Source: an uncultured Allobaculum sp. (GTDB lineage Bacteria; Bacillota_I; Bacilli_A; Erysipelotrichales; Erysipelotrichaceae). From it: a stretch of DNA of 9,221 nt. Of the stretch, positions 1 to 6,607 are shown piece by piece. How positions within the stretch are numbered: position 1 is the first letter of the stretch; every line of letters begins with the position of its first letter. The notes below the pieces were generated by a model. It was not told the origin of the DNA and ran no database searches. It saw only the letters and a list, made by a program, of their open reading frames with translations. The stretch spans positions 1 through 9,221 of the forward strand of contig CAJTVE010000090.1 of assembly GCA_910579655.1 (NCBI GenBank). The letters run 5' to 3'. A program made the position numbers and the translations under genes.

Positions 1-65
1 AGAATCGACGTGTTAATTTCGAATATTGAATTGTCTGTAATCAGAGTTTTCAAAGAGCCATCTGT

Positions 66-92
66 TTGTGAGTGAATTAATTTCCCTCACAA
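66..92. promoter_or_regulatory. dyad A (TTGTGAG-N13-CTCACAA), putative operator
   Basis: A perfect 7-base inverted repeat, TTGTGAG at 66-72 and CTCACAA at 86-92, with 13 bases between the arms. It is one of three matching dyads in the first 305 bases. It sits just downstream of the expected start point of the leftward promoter at 102-130, a position suited to repression. The protein that binds it is unknown. Confidence 0.5.
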
Positions 93-101
93 GGCTTGTT
101 T

Positions 102-130
102 ATCTTATCATCCGCCAGACAGGAAGTCAA
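102..130 (-). promoter_or_regulatory. leftward sigma-A promoter, proximal (P1)
   Basis: On the minus strand TTGACT (130-125) is followed by a 17-base spacer and TAAGAT (107-102). A TG dinucleotide one base before the -10 box makes it an extended -10 promoter. The expected start is near 95, reading out of the left edge of the window. Dyad B lies 6 bases upstream of the -35 box and dyad A lies just after the start point. The gene served is outside the window. Confidence 0.6.
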
Positions 131-136
131 CATCTT

Positions 137-164
137 TTGTGAAATATTTTTAAGAATTTCACAA
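137..164. promoter_or_regulatory. dyad B (TTGTGAA-N14-TTCACAA), putative operator
   Basis: Perfect inverted repeat TTGTGAA (137-143) and TTCACAA (158-164) with a 14-base AT-rich spacer; the match extends two bases inward on each side. The half-sites equal those of the Rex redox repressor and resemble CRP half-sites. In those families, however, the arms are 4 bases apart (6 for TGTGA/TCACA), so the spacing here is about one helical turn longer. It lies 6 bases upstream of the -35 box of promoter P1. Confidence 0.55.
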
Positions 165-207
165 TCGATCGTTTCTTCGATATCTAAAGATGATTTGCGT
201 CAGATCA

Positions 208-222
208 GCGGCTTGGCGCCGC
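208..222. repeat. small GC-rich hairpin GCGGC/GCCGC
   Basis: A 5-base perfect inverted repeat (208-212 and 218-222) with a 5-base loop. It lies about 15-25 bases downstream of the expected start of the distal leftward promoter, so it would be in that transcript's leader. On the plus strand it is followed by GTTTTCTT, so a weak plus-strand terminator is also possible. Function is uncertain. Confidence 0.25.
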
Positions 223-241
223 GTTTTCTTAACGCTCAATT

Positions 242-271
242 ACTATAACACCGGGTGGTATTCCGGGTCAA
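242..271 (-). promoter_or_regulatory. leftward sigma-A promoter, distal (P2)
   Basis: On the minus strand TTGACC (271-266) and TATAGT (247-242) are separated by 18 bases, giving a start near 235. Dyad C begins 7 bases upstream of the -35 box, the same layout as dyad B at promoter P1. A direct repeat CCGGGT (251-256 and 263-268) falls within and beside the spacer. It probably serves the same gene beyond the left edge as P1. Confidence 0.5.
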
Positions 272-278
272 GCGTTTT

Positions 279-305
279 TTGTGAAAATGTTTTTATAATT
301 CACAA
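279..305. promoter_or_regulatory. dyad C (TTGTGAA-N13-TTCACAA), putative operator
   Basis: Perfect inverted repeat TTGTGAA (279-285) and TTCACAA (299-305), arms 13 bases apart. It shares both arms with dyad B and lies just upstream of promoter P2, centred near -57. This upstream position would suit an activator, or a repressor acting together with the other two dyads. Confidence 0.5.
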
Positions 306-398
306 CTGGACCTTTTTCTGGCCGTAAAGATTCAATCAGGATATTCAGATTCTGGTCTAAGCGTCCCTTTTGAATCTGAGATAGGTATATGGATATAA

Positions 399-431
399 AA
401 ATCCCTACCGCTGCGTTGGCGATAGGGATTT
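399..431 (-). terminator. intrinsic terminator of the glycerol 3-phosphate dehydrogenase operon
   Basis: The 9-base arms AAATCCCTA (399-407) and TAGGGATTT (423-431) pair perfectly. Three more pairs extend the stem inside (409-411 with 419-421). On the minus strand the stem is followed by a T-rich run (TTTTTATAT). It lies about 75 bases past the stop codon of the DUF1667 gene and closes the leftward operon. Confidence 0.85.
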
Positions 432-507
432 ATTATTGCATATTCTTTTTGAAAATCAAGCGAAATCTATTTCATAGGGTAAAAGTCTCTGGTTTTTGGC
501 ATTGTAG

Positions 508-873
508 CTATCTTTGTCTGACTTCTTTGGTGGCAATGACGTTTACACCACTGTCAGCGGCATTTTCCAGCAAAATATCTCCAATATGAACCGGTGCAAT
601 GGCCACCACACTTTTAAGGGCTTCAATGACATCAAACATTTTATTTTTATCCACCGGTGCGGCTGTCTTGCAGGAAACCATTGGAATCACGCCGTCCTTG
701 ACTGGAACGATGCTTGTAACCATCCGGACTGGCCGGGTGACTTCACTGATTCCATATTTTGCTCCACGAGGGCAGGTATTTCCGGTTACCGAAACAGCCT
801 GGCCGTTTTCAATCGTAACCGTCAGATTACATCCCATTGGGCAGTTGATGCAGATCAGTTCTCTTGTTTCCAT
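508..873 (-). CDS. DUF1667 four-cysteine protein, likely Fe-S subunit of a glycerol 3-phosphate dehydrogenase
   Basis: A 121-residue cytoplasmic protein without signal peptide or membrane segment. The N-terminus carries C8-x2-C11-x3-C15 and then C34 in a TCPRG context. This resembles the 4Fe-4S binding pattern at the start of molybdopterin oxidoreductases and is the hallmark of the DUF1667 family; a further Cys is at 68. The start codon follows the upstream oxidoreductase's stop codon by a single base (TGAGATG), and GGAGGAAG lies 6 bases before the ATG, so the two genes are translationally coupled. In other bacteria such as Thermotoga this family accompanies GlpA-like and NADH-oxidase-like flavoproteins in glycerol operons (from memory). 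It probably carries electrons in that complex, replacing GlpC. The family call is firm; the electron-transfer role is inferred from context. Confidence 0.88.
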   Translation of the reverse strand: METRELICINCPMGCNLTVTIENGQAVSVTGNTCPRGAKYGISEVTRPVRMVTSIVPVKDGVIPMVSCKTAAPVDKNKMFDVIEALKSVVAIAPVHIGDILLENAADSGVNVIATKEVRQR

Positions 874-874
874 C

Positions 875-2131
875 TCAGGCTTCCTCCGTTTCTACACGGA
901 TCGTCTTGGTCTCCGGTTTGATCCATTCCTTTTTCAGAATGATGTTTTCCATTTCACCTGGCGCCATGATCATTTTCTTACGGTGAATCTTGCGCTCATC
1001 ATCCACATAAACATTCACATATCCGCCTTTTAAGACGTTGCCCACCCGGAAACGGACTACCTGGTTTTCATCCATCCGTTCAGGATCCACAGTAAATGGA
1101 ACAGTATAGCGAACAAGGCCGCCAGTCCTCACTGGAATTTCGTGCTTGCTTGTGGGGATGCCTTCCAGAACATACTGAGCAGCTTTTTGGCCGGCTTTGG
1201 CTGCTTCCTGTGAAACAAAGTCAACCAGATCGTGGACATGGAGAACGTTGCCGCAGGCAAAGACGCCTTCAATATTGGTTTCCAGAGATTCATTGACTAC
1301 TGGTCCATTGGTGATCTGAGAAAGTTCAACGCCTGCCTGCTGACTCAGCTCGTTTTCCGGAATCAGGCCGCAGCTCAGCAATAAAGTATCACAGGGATAC
1401 TCCACTTCCGTTCCCGGAATCGGTTTTCGGTTTTCATCCACCTCGGCAATGGTAATGGATTCCACGCGTTCTTTGCCTTTGATATTGGTGACGGTATGAG
1501 ACAGCTGCAGGGGGATATCAAAATCCTGAAGACACTGAACAATATTTCGTTTCAAACCGCCAGAATAGGGCATCAGTTCGGCAACGGTATGAACATGAGC
1601 CCCTTCAAAAGTCATACGACGGGCCATGATCAGCCCGATATCGCCAGACCCCAGGATCACGACTTCTTTACCTGGCATCAGACCATCCATGTTGACCAGT
1701 TTCTGGGCGGTCCCGGCAGAATAGATCCCTGCTGGACGATACCCTGGAATCGAAAGGGCACCCGCCGGACGTTCCCGGCATCCCATGGCCAGAATGATCG
1801 CATCGGCTTTGATATCCTTTACACCCTCATCCTTATTGACATAGCGAATTGTTTTGTCTTTGGAAATATCCAGAACCATACTGTTCAGCTCATAGGGAAT
1901 TTCCAGATCCAGCATTTGATCGATAAAGCGTTGGGCGTATTCAGGTCCAGTCAACTCTTCTTTAAAGGTATGAAGACCAAACCCATTATGAATGCACTGG
2001 TTAAGAATCCCGCCAAGCTGAGTATCCCGTTCCAGAATCAGAATATCATCGAGACCTGCTTTTTTCGCTGCAACCGCTGCTGCCAGTCCAGCTGGTCCGC
2101 CGCCGATGATTACAAGCTGCTTATTTTCCAT
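875..2131 (-). CDS. FAD/NAD(P)-dependent pyridine nucleotide-disulfide oxidoreductase, GlpA partner
   Basis: A 418-residue soluble flavoprotein. The FAD-binding Rossmann motif GGGPAG is at residues 10-15, followed by a conserved NQCIHNGFG stretch containing Cys46. A second dinucleotide fold begins at GSGDIG (161-166), suited to NAD(P)H. An ILAMGCRERPAG segment lies between them, and a late FACGN motif marks the second FAD contact. The start at 2131 overlaps the end of the GlpA-like gene by 11 bases (ATGGAAAATAA), with GAAGG upstream as ribosome binding site. The family is often named NADH oxidase or sarcosine oxidase alpha-like. Next to a GlpA homologue and a DUF1667 gene it most likely passes electrons between the G3P-oxidising flavin and NAD or another carrier, in place of GlpB. 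The exact electron acceptor cannot be read from the sequence. Confidence 0.88.
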   Translation of the reverse strand: MENKQLVIIGGGPAGLAAAVAAKKAGLDDILILERDTQLGGILNQCIHNGFGLHTFKEELTGPEYAQRFIDQMLDLEIPYELNSMVLDISKDKTIRYVNKDEGVKDIKADAIILAMGCRERPAGALSIPGYRPAGIYSAGTAQKLVNMDGLMPGKEVVILGSGDIGLIMARRMTFEGAHVHTVAELMPYSGGLKRNIVQCLQDFDIPLQLSHTVTNIKGKERVESITIAEVDENRKPIPGTEVEYPCDTLLLSCGLIPENELSQQAGVELSQITNGPVVNESLETNIEGVFACGNVLHVHDLVDFVSQEAAKAGQKAAQYVLEGIPTSKHEIPVRTGGLVRYTVPFTVDPERMDENQVVRFRVGNVLKGGYVNVYVDDERKIHRKKMIMAPGEMENIILKKEWIKPETKTIRVETEEA

Positions 2132-3557
2132 TGTTCAGACCTTCTTTCACTTTGCCAGTAATCAGTTTGCTTCCCTTACCGGACTGACAAATTTCATCCA
2201 TTGGAATATGCAGTTCTTTCGAAATGATTTCCATGGATCGCGGCGAGCAGAAGCCAGCCTGGCATCTGCCCATTCCGGCTCTGGTGCGGCGCTTAATGCC
2301 ATCGAGCGAAACGGCAGGAATCGAACGATGAAGAGCATCTTTAATGGAACCTGCTGTAACGGTTTCGCACCGGCAAACGATGGTTCCATAATCAGGATCC
2401 TGCTCAATGAGCTTGTCCCATTCTTCTTTCGTCAGATTTTTAACATTCACAAAGCCTTTGCGGGTGGCTTGGTAGTTTTCTTTTTTACCTGGTTTCAGTT
2501 TGTCTTCCACCATGCCAGCAACCATCTTGCCAATTGCTGGTGCAGAAGAAAGACCTGGGGATTCAATACCGGCTGCATCGAAAAATCCATCCGCACTTTC
2601 TTCAAGAATAAAGTCTCCGCCCTCTGGTGTAGCCCGCAGGCCGCTGAACGTTCGAATTGCTTTCTGGAAAGGAATCGACAAAATGGTTTTTAAGGCTTTG
2701 GCACGGATTTCAGCCTGACCTTCAGACGTGGTATTGGTATTTTCTTTGGTTTCTGTTTCCTGTGCATTCGGCCCGATCATCATGTTGCCGTGAACAGTTG
2801 GCGTAATCAGAACACCTTTCCCGGCTGGGGTTGGAAGCTGGAATAAGGTATGCGAGCACAAATCTCCAGCTGAACGGTCTAACAGAACGTATTCACCGCG
2901 TCTTGGGGTAATATGAATTTTCTTTTCACTGACCTCATTGTGAATTTCATCCGCATATACGCCTGCCGCATTGACGATGGTTTTCGTGGTGTACTTGTCA
3001 TTGATTTTCCAGCCGCCATCAATCTTCTCGATCGTTTCCACCGGCTGGTTGAAGAAAAACTTCACTCCGTTGTCGGCTGCATTTTCGGCCAGCGCAATGG
3101 TCAGTCCAAATGGACAGACAATGGAAGAAGTCGGAGCATATAAAGCGCAGACTACCTCGTCTGATACATGGGGCTCCATTTCTTTGACCTGTTCTTTTTC
3201 AAGAATCTGCAGACCCTCTACACCATTGGCCTGACCACGATCATACAGTTCGATAACACCTTTGCGGTGCTCTTCATCAAAACAAAGAACCAGTGCGCCA
3301 TTGTTCTTGTATTCAAAATCAAGAAGTCTGGCCAGTTCTGGCATCATTTTTGATCCTTCGACATTCAGTTTAGCCTTCAGCGTTCCGGGCAGAGCATCAA
3401 ATCCGGCATGAACAATCGCCGAATTTGCTTTTGAAGTTCCTTCACAGACATCCTCCTCTTTTTCCAGCAGGGCAACCTTCAGATCCGTCTTTGCCAGTTC
3501 GTAAGCAATCGCTGATCCCGTTACTCCGCCTCCAATGATTACGACATCAAAATCCAT
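2121..3557 (-). CDS. glpA: GlpA-like FAD-dependent glycerol 3-phosphate dehydrogenase with BFD [2Fe-2S] domain
   Basis: A 478-residue flavoprotein expected to oxidise sn-glycerol 3-phosphate to dihydroxyacetone phosphate. It has an N-terminal FAD-binding GGGVTG motif within the first 15 residues and a DAO-type fold with a conserved SGLRATPEGGDF segment. The C-terminal BFD-like domain carries C395-x-C397 and C432-x4-C437, the usual [2Fe-2S] ligand set, also found in E. coli GlpA. I chose the ATG at 3557 because GAGGT lies 7 bases upstream and the FAD motif follows at once; an ATG at 3614 would add 19 residues unlike the family. It is the first gene of a three-gene operon with its own promoter at 3729-3758. 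The family also contains L-2-hydroxyglutarate oxidases, but the glpK/glpF context favours glycerol 3-phosphate. Confidence 0.88.
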   Translation of the reverse strand: MDFDVVIIGGGVTGSAIAYELAKTDLKVALLEKEEDVCEGTSKANSAIVHAGFDALPGTLKAKLNVEGSKMMPELARLLDFEYKNNGALVLCFDEEHRKGVIELYDRGQANGVEGLQILEKEQVKEMEPHVSDEVVCALYAPTSSIVCPFGLTIALAENAADNGVKFFFNQPVETIEKIDGGWKINDKYTTKTIVNAAGVYADEIHNEVSEKKIHITPRRGEYVLLDRSAGDLCSHTLFQLPTPAGKGVLITPTVHGNMMIGPNAQETETKENTNTTSEGQAEIRAKALKTILSIPFQKAIRTFSGLRATPEGGDFILEESADGFFDAAGIESPGLSSAPAIGKMVAGMVEDKLKPGKKENYQATRKGFVNVKNLTKEEWDKLIEQDPDYGTIVCRCETVTAGSIKDALHRSIPAVSLDGIKRRTRAGMGRCQAGFCSPRSMEIISKELHIPMDEICQSGKGSKLITGKVKEGLNNGK

Positions 3558-3591
3558 ATCAGTACCTCGTTTATTTTCTAAGCTTCTTGGT

Positions 3592-3629
3592 CCACCATTT
3601 ACAGAGTTAAGCAAAATGCTTTATGGTGG
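3592..3629. promoter_or_regulatory. nested dyads in the glpA leader
   Basis: Two inverted repeats lie one inside the other: outer arms CCACCAT (3592-3598) and ATGGTGG (3623-3629), inner arms AAGCA (3609-3613) and TGCTT (3617-3621). They lie 35-72 bases upstream of the glpA start codon and within its predicted transcript, so they could be an operator or an RNA structure. The inner AAGCA/TGCTT pair recurs at 5723-5736 in the glpF-glpK gap. Confidence 0.4.
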
Positions 3630-3652
3630 TTTTAATTTCCTTTTCCAGATTG

Positions 3653-3726
3653 TGAAACAGATCAGTCCGGATGCGTATTGCCCTACATTCTAACGGGTCT
3701 GCTCTTCAGAAACCTTGTCTGTTTCA
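3653..3726. repeat. long-range inverted repeat at the glpA transcript start
   Basis: Nine-base perfect arms TGAAACAGA (3653-3661) and TCTGTTTCA (3718-3726) enclose 56 bases. The right arm coincides with the expected transcription start of glpA (about 3722). The first bases of the leader could therefore pair with a segment about 60 bases downstream. No U-tract follows, so this is not a terminator. Role unknown. Confidence 0.35.
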
Positions 3727-3728
3727 TG

Positions 3729-3758
3729 ATTCTAGATTTCTCCTATCTATTTTGTCAG
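3729..3758 (-). promoter_or_regulatory. glpA operon promoter
   Basis: On the minus strand CTGACA (3758-3753; 5 of 6 consensus bases) and TAGAAT (3734-3729; 5 of 6) are 18 bases apart. The expected start near 3722 leaves a leader of about 165 bases before the glpA ATG. The promoter lies just downstream of the glpK stop codon. No convincing terminator separates glpK from it, so read-through from glpK is also possible. Confidence 0.6.
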
Positions 3759-3799
3759 AAAATTTCACATAATTAAGGTTGAAATTCAACAATACTTTT

Positions 3800-5299
3800 T
3801 TATAAAATTTCCGGCTTGAATTCTTTGCACGCCATAACCGCATGCTTCCAGTTCTGATAGCGTTTTTCCATCTCTTGAGCTGAGCGCTGTGGTTCAAAAC
3901 TGCGGCCAACTTCTATTTTCAGTTCATCCTGATTCCAGAAACCAATAGCAAGGCCGGCCAGGAAAGCTGCCCCCAGAGCAGTCAGTTCATTGACTTTGAA
4001 ACGATCGACTGGAATTTGACAAAGGTCCGCCTGGAACTGAAGCAGGAAGTTATTGGCAGCCGCCCCGCCATCGACTTTCAATTTCTGGATTGGAATCTGG
4101 GAATCCTGCTCCATCGCATCCAGGACTTCCTTGGCCTGATAAGCCATCGATTCAATGGCCGCCCGGACCAGATGATCACGATTTGTACCCAGACTCAGTC
4201 CCACAATAGATGCTTTTGCCTTGTCGTCCCAATACGGTGCGCCCAGTCCAACGAAGGCTGGAATCACATAAACCCCTGCAGTCGTTCCGGCTCGATTGGC
4301 CATCTCTTCTGTATCATTGACATTGGTGAACAGATGCAGTTCATCACGCATCCATTTCATGACCGAACCGGAGACGAAAATTGAGCCTTCCAGAGCATAA
4401 GTCACCTGTTCGCCGATCTTCCAGGCAATCGTGCTCAACAGTCCGTTTTTCGATCGTACAATTTCAGGACCTGTATTCATCAATAAGAATCCGCCCGTTC
4501 CATAGGTATTTTTCGCCATGCCGCGATCCAGGCAAAGCTGGCCAAACAGGGCCGCCTGCTGGTCTCCAACCATCGAGCAGATTGGCACTTCCAGACCGAA
4601 AAAAGCATACGGCGCAGTATTTCCATAAACATCTGAAGTTGGAACAATCTGCGGAAGAATGCTTCTTGGAATATTGAACGCCTTAAGCAGTTCATCATCC
4701 CAGTCAACCGTTTCGATATTGCAAAGCAAAGTACGGCTTGCGTTCGTCGCATCCGTAATATGCTGCTGGCCGCCGGTCAGTTTCCAGACCAGCCAGCAAT
4801 CCATATTTCCAAAAAGCAGGTCTCCTTTTTCTGCTTTTTCTCTGGCGCCAGGAACATTATTCAGGATCCAGGCAATTTTCGATGCAGAGAAATATGGATC
4901 AATTCTCAGGCCCGTCTTTTCACGGACCATTTCCTCTAATCCTTCTTCTTTCCAGCCATCGCAGATGTCACTGGTCTGGCGAGACTGCCAGACGATGGCT
5001 TTATAAACAGGAAGGCCGGTATTCTTGTCCCACAGGACCGTTGTTTCACGCTGGTTAGAAATTCCAATTGCCTTGATCTGACTTGGCTCGATGCCGCTGT
5101 TATTGAGAGCCCCAGCCATGACGGACATTGTATCCAGCCAGATTGAAATTGCATCCTGTTCAACCCAGCCCGGAGCCGGATAGTCTACACCACCCTCGCG
5201 CTGAGCTGTAGCCACACTGTTACAGTCATGATCAAACAGAATCGCCCGTGTTGATGTTGTTCCATGGTCAATGGCCATGATGTATTCTTTGTCTGCCAT
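3800..5299 (-). CDS. glpK: glycerol kinase GlpK
   Basis: A 499-residue cytosolic FGGY-family kinase of normal length that phosphorylates glycerol to sn-glycerol 3-phosphate with ATP. The N-terminal phosphate-binding segment is DHGTTSTR (residues 11-18). The catalytic Asp246 sits in GDQQAALFGQ. The adenosine-site region GGAAANNF and the late EL-TALGAAFLAGLA segment are present. AAGAGGAA lies 6-8 bases before the ATG. Its promoter appears to lie in the 580-base gap upstream, so it is probably transcribed both from glpF and on its own. In the enterococcal and B. subtilis enzymes a histidine in a YHF(Y/F)G motif is phosphorylated by the PTS protein HPr. Here the motif reads YAFFG with alanine at residue 232, so that activation is predicted to be absent. 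The kinase call is secure. Confidence 0.97.
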   Translation of the reverse strand: MADKEYIMAIDHGTTSTRAILFDHDCNSVATAQREGGVDYPAPGWVEQDAISIWLDTMSVMAGALNNSGIEPSQIKAIGISNQRETTVLWDKNTGLPVYKAIVWQSRQTSDICDGWKEEGLEEMVREKTGLRIDPYFSASKIAWILNNVPGAREKAEKGDLLFGNMDCWLVWKLTGGQQHITDATNASRTLLCNIETVDWDDELLKAFNIPRSILPQIVPTSDVYGNTAPYAFFGLEVPICSMVGDQQAALFGQLCLDRGMAKNTYGTGGFLLMNTGPEIVRSKNGLLSTIAWKIGEQVTYALEGSIFVSGSVMKWMRDELHLFTNVNDTEEMANRAGTTAGVYVIPAFVGLGAPYWDDKAKASIVGLSLGTNRDHLVRAAIESMAYQAKEVLDAMEQDSQIPIQKLKVDGGAAANNFLLQFQADLCQIPVDRFKVNELTALGAAFLAGLAIGFWNQDELKIEVGRSFEPQRSAQEMEKRYQNWKHAVMACKEFKPEIL

Positions 5300-5568
5300 T
5301 ATCTATTCCTCTTAAATTGTAAGGTCTGATCCATCCAAACAGGAACCCCCTGCACGCCTGGCTGCCTCTTGATCCTGTCCAGAACCAGTCCCCTGTTTTC
5401 TTCATTTCTTCTTGCTGCAGCCCTTTTGTTGAAGACAAGATCCACAAATAAAAGTCTGCCCAGACAAGAGCCATGATCGATTGTGCTGACCAAAGTCCTG
5501 CCAGAATTTGCGATCATGAGCTGGAAAGGAGGGAAACTTTTTCTTGCCAGCATTGAAATGAAGGAATG
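5300..5568 (-). other. glpK leader, no convincing gene
   Basis: These 269 bases lie between a TATAAT box (5574-5569 on the minus strand) and the glpK ATG. The box has no good -35 element at 16-18 bases, so any promoter here would be weak or depend on an activator. The segment is not AT-rich and has an open frame of 94 codons (5583-5299). That frame has no recognisable domain and runs into the glpK ribosome binding site region, so I do not call it a gene. I see no terminator or T-box sequence. Confidence 0.35.
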
Positions 5569-5700
5569 ATTATAGTGATTCAACAGTGTAAAAGTTGTTA
5601 ACTTTGATTTATTTACAGTTGTTCTCGTATTGATGGAATACTGGTTTTCGCTTTCGTCCGGTTCTCCATAAAAGCTAATTTCGCATTCCTCAGTTCAATC

Positions 5701-5850
5701 CAGACCGATTTACATCGCTTTTAAGCAGGAATGCTTACCGGACGATCTGTATAATTCTAAAGATCACGCTAATATTGGTCTTACCAATTAAGCAGGCATT
5801 CAAAATTATTCTTTGAATCAGATCGTCCGAAAGCATCCAGAATGGTCTGA
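5701..5850 (-). ncRNA. multi-stem structured element between glpF and glpK
   Basis: A nested set of inverted repeats lies about 30 bases past the glpF stop. An outer stem pairs CAGACC (5701-5706) with GGTCTG (5845-5850). A long stem pairs 5728-5749 with 5819-5838: 19 pairs, including a perfect 11-base core CGGACGATCTG / CAGATCGTCCG. Inside are two hairpins: ATTGGT-CTT-ACCAAT (5774-5788) and ATTCAAA/TTTGAAT (5798-5818). Together they suggest a branched RNA or a compact DNA element. No U-tail follows, so it is not a simple terminator. It matches no riboswitch class that I recognise. A cis-regulatory RNA, an mRNA processing or stabilising element, or a MITE remnant are all possible. Confidence 0.4.
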
Positions 5851-5878
5851 ATTATTTCTCTTTTCTTATCGTATTGGC

Positions 5879-6592
5879 TTACCAGGGAATGACTCCGTAA
5901 ACCAGAACCGCACAGATCGCACCACAGATCGGACCAAAAATCGGAACCAGCAGACCATATTTCCAGTCACTGTCCGCTTTGTTCTGAATGGGAAGAACAG
6001 CGTGCGCCAGACGCGGCCCAAGATCGCGAGCTGGGTTGATGGCATAGCCCGTCAGTCCGCCAAGGGACATACCGATCGCCACAACAATTCCAAATACAAA
6101 CAGTTTGTCAACACCACTGGCCAGTCCAGTCACATTGGAAATTCCCTTGATCGCAAAAACAAGAATGAACGTCCCAACAAACTCACTCAAAAAGTTCAGC
6201 CACAGATTCCGGACCGATGGAGAGGTGCAGAACACCCCTTTTTTGATGTCCGGATCGTCCGTTGCATCAAACTGTCCTTTAAACAGCAGATAAACAATGC
6301 AAGCACCGACAAAGGCTCCCACAACCTGGGCCGCAATATAGCCAGCCACCCGGTTCCACGGAAATGAGCCATCAACCGCAAGGGCAATGGTCAGTGCCGG
6401 GTTAAACGAGGCTCCCGATGCTTCGCCAAAGATGAATGCCGGGATCATAACCGCCAGACCCCAGGCAATGGTGATCTGGATGGAACCAGCGCCTTTCATT
6501 CCTGAGTGATTCAGATTCACGTTTGCAACGACTCCTCCTCCCAGAACGATCAGCAGCAGAGTTCCAATAAACTCTGATACGTAAGGTAACAT
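5879..6592 (-). CDS. glpF: glycerol uptake facilitator GlpF (aquaglyceroporin)
   Basis: A 237-residue MIP-family channel with six hydrophobic helices and two half-helices that admits glycerol across the cytoplasmic membrane. The two NPA boxes are at residues 64-66 (SGASFNPALT) and 186-188 (NPARDLGPR). The Asp after NPAR (D190) is the mark of glycerol-conducting channels rather than water-only aquaporins. I chose the ATG at 6592 because AAGGAG lies 6 bases upstream and the first helix begins immediately. The ATG at 6658 would add 22 residues encoded by DNA that holds a palindrome and the ribosome binding site. It is first in the glycerol cluster, ahead of glpK by 579 bases. Confidence 0.95.
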   Translation of the reverse strand: MLPYVSEFIGTLLLIVLGGGVVANVNLNHSGMKGAGSIQITIAWGLAVMIPAFIFGEASGASFNPALTIALAVDGSFPWNRVAGYIAAQVVGAFVGACIVYLLFKGQFDATDDPDIKKGVFCTSPSVRNLWLNFLSEFVGTFILVFAIKGISNVTGLASGVDKLFVFGIVVAIGMSLGGLTGYAINPARDLGPRLAHAVLPIQNKADSDWKYGLLVPIFGPICGAICAVLVYGVIPW

Positions 6593-6607
6593 GATAGGCT
6601 CCTTCCC

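Noticed and set aside
137..164. Canonical Rex or CRP binding site
   Set aside because: The arms match, but they are 14 bases apart instead of 4 for Rex (or 16 instead of 6 between TGTGA and TCACA for CRP), so a standard site cannot be claimed.
514..921. Plus-strand open frames opposite the DUF1667 gene
   Set aside because: They are antisense shadows: the minus-strand frame has the cysteine motif, ribosome binding site and operon context.
3558..3614. N-terminal extension of GlpA from an ATG at 3614
   Set aside because: The FAD motif of this family begins near residue 5-10, and GAGGT lies correctly before the ATG at 3557.
3778..3790. Terminator after glpK formed by GTTGAA/TTCAAC
   Set aside because: The stem is short and AT-rich and is not followed by a T-run on the minus strand.
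5300..5568. T-box or GlpP-type antiterminator leader for glpK
   Set aside because: No T-box consensus and no terminator hairpin with a T-run before the glpK start.
5299..5583. A 94-codon minus-strand open frame upstream of glpK
   Set aside because: No recognisable domain, no convincing ribosome binding site, and it ends within the glpK start region. It is more likely an untranslated leader.
5643..5656. Catabolite-responsive element (cre) upstream of glpK
   Set aside because: The sequence has the central CG but about three mismatches to the cre consensus on either strand, too many to call.
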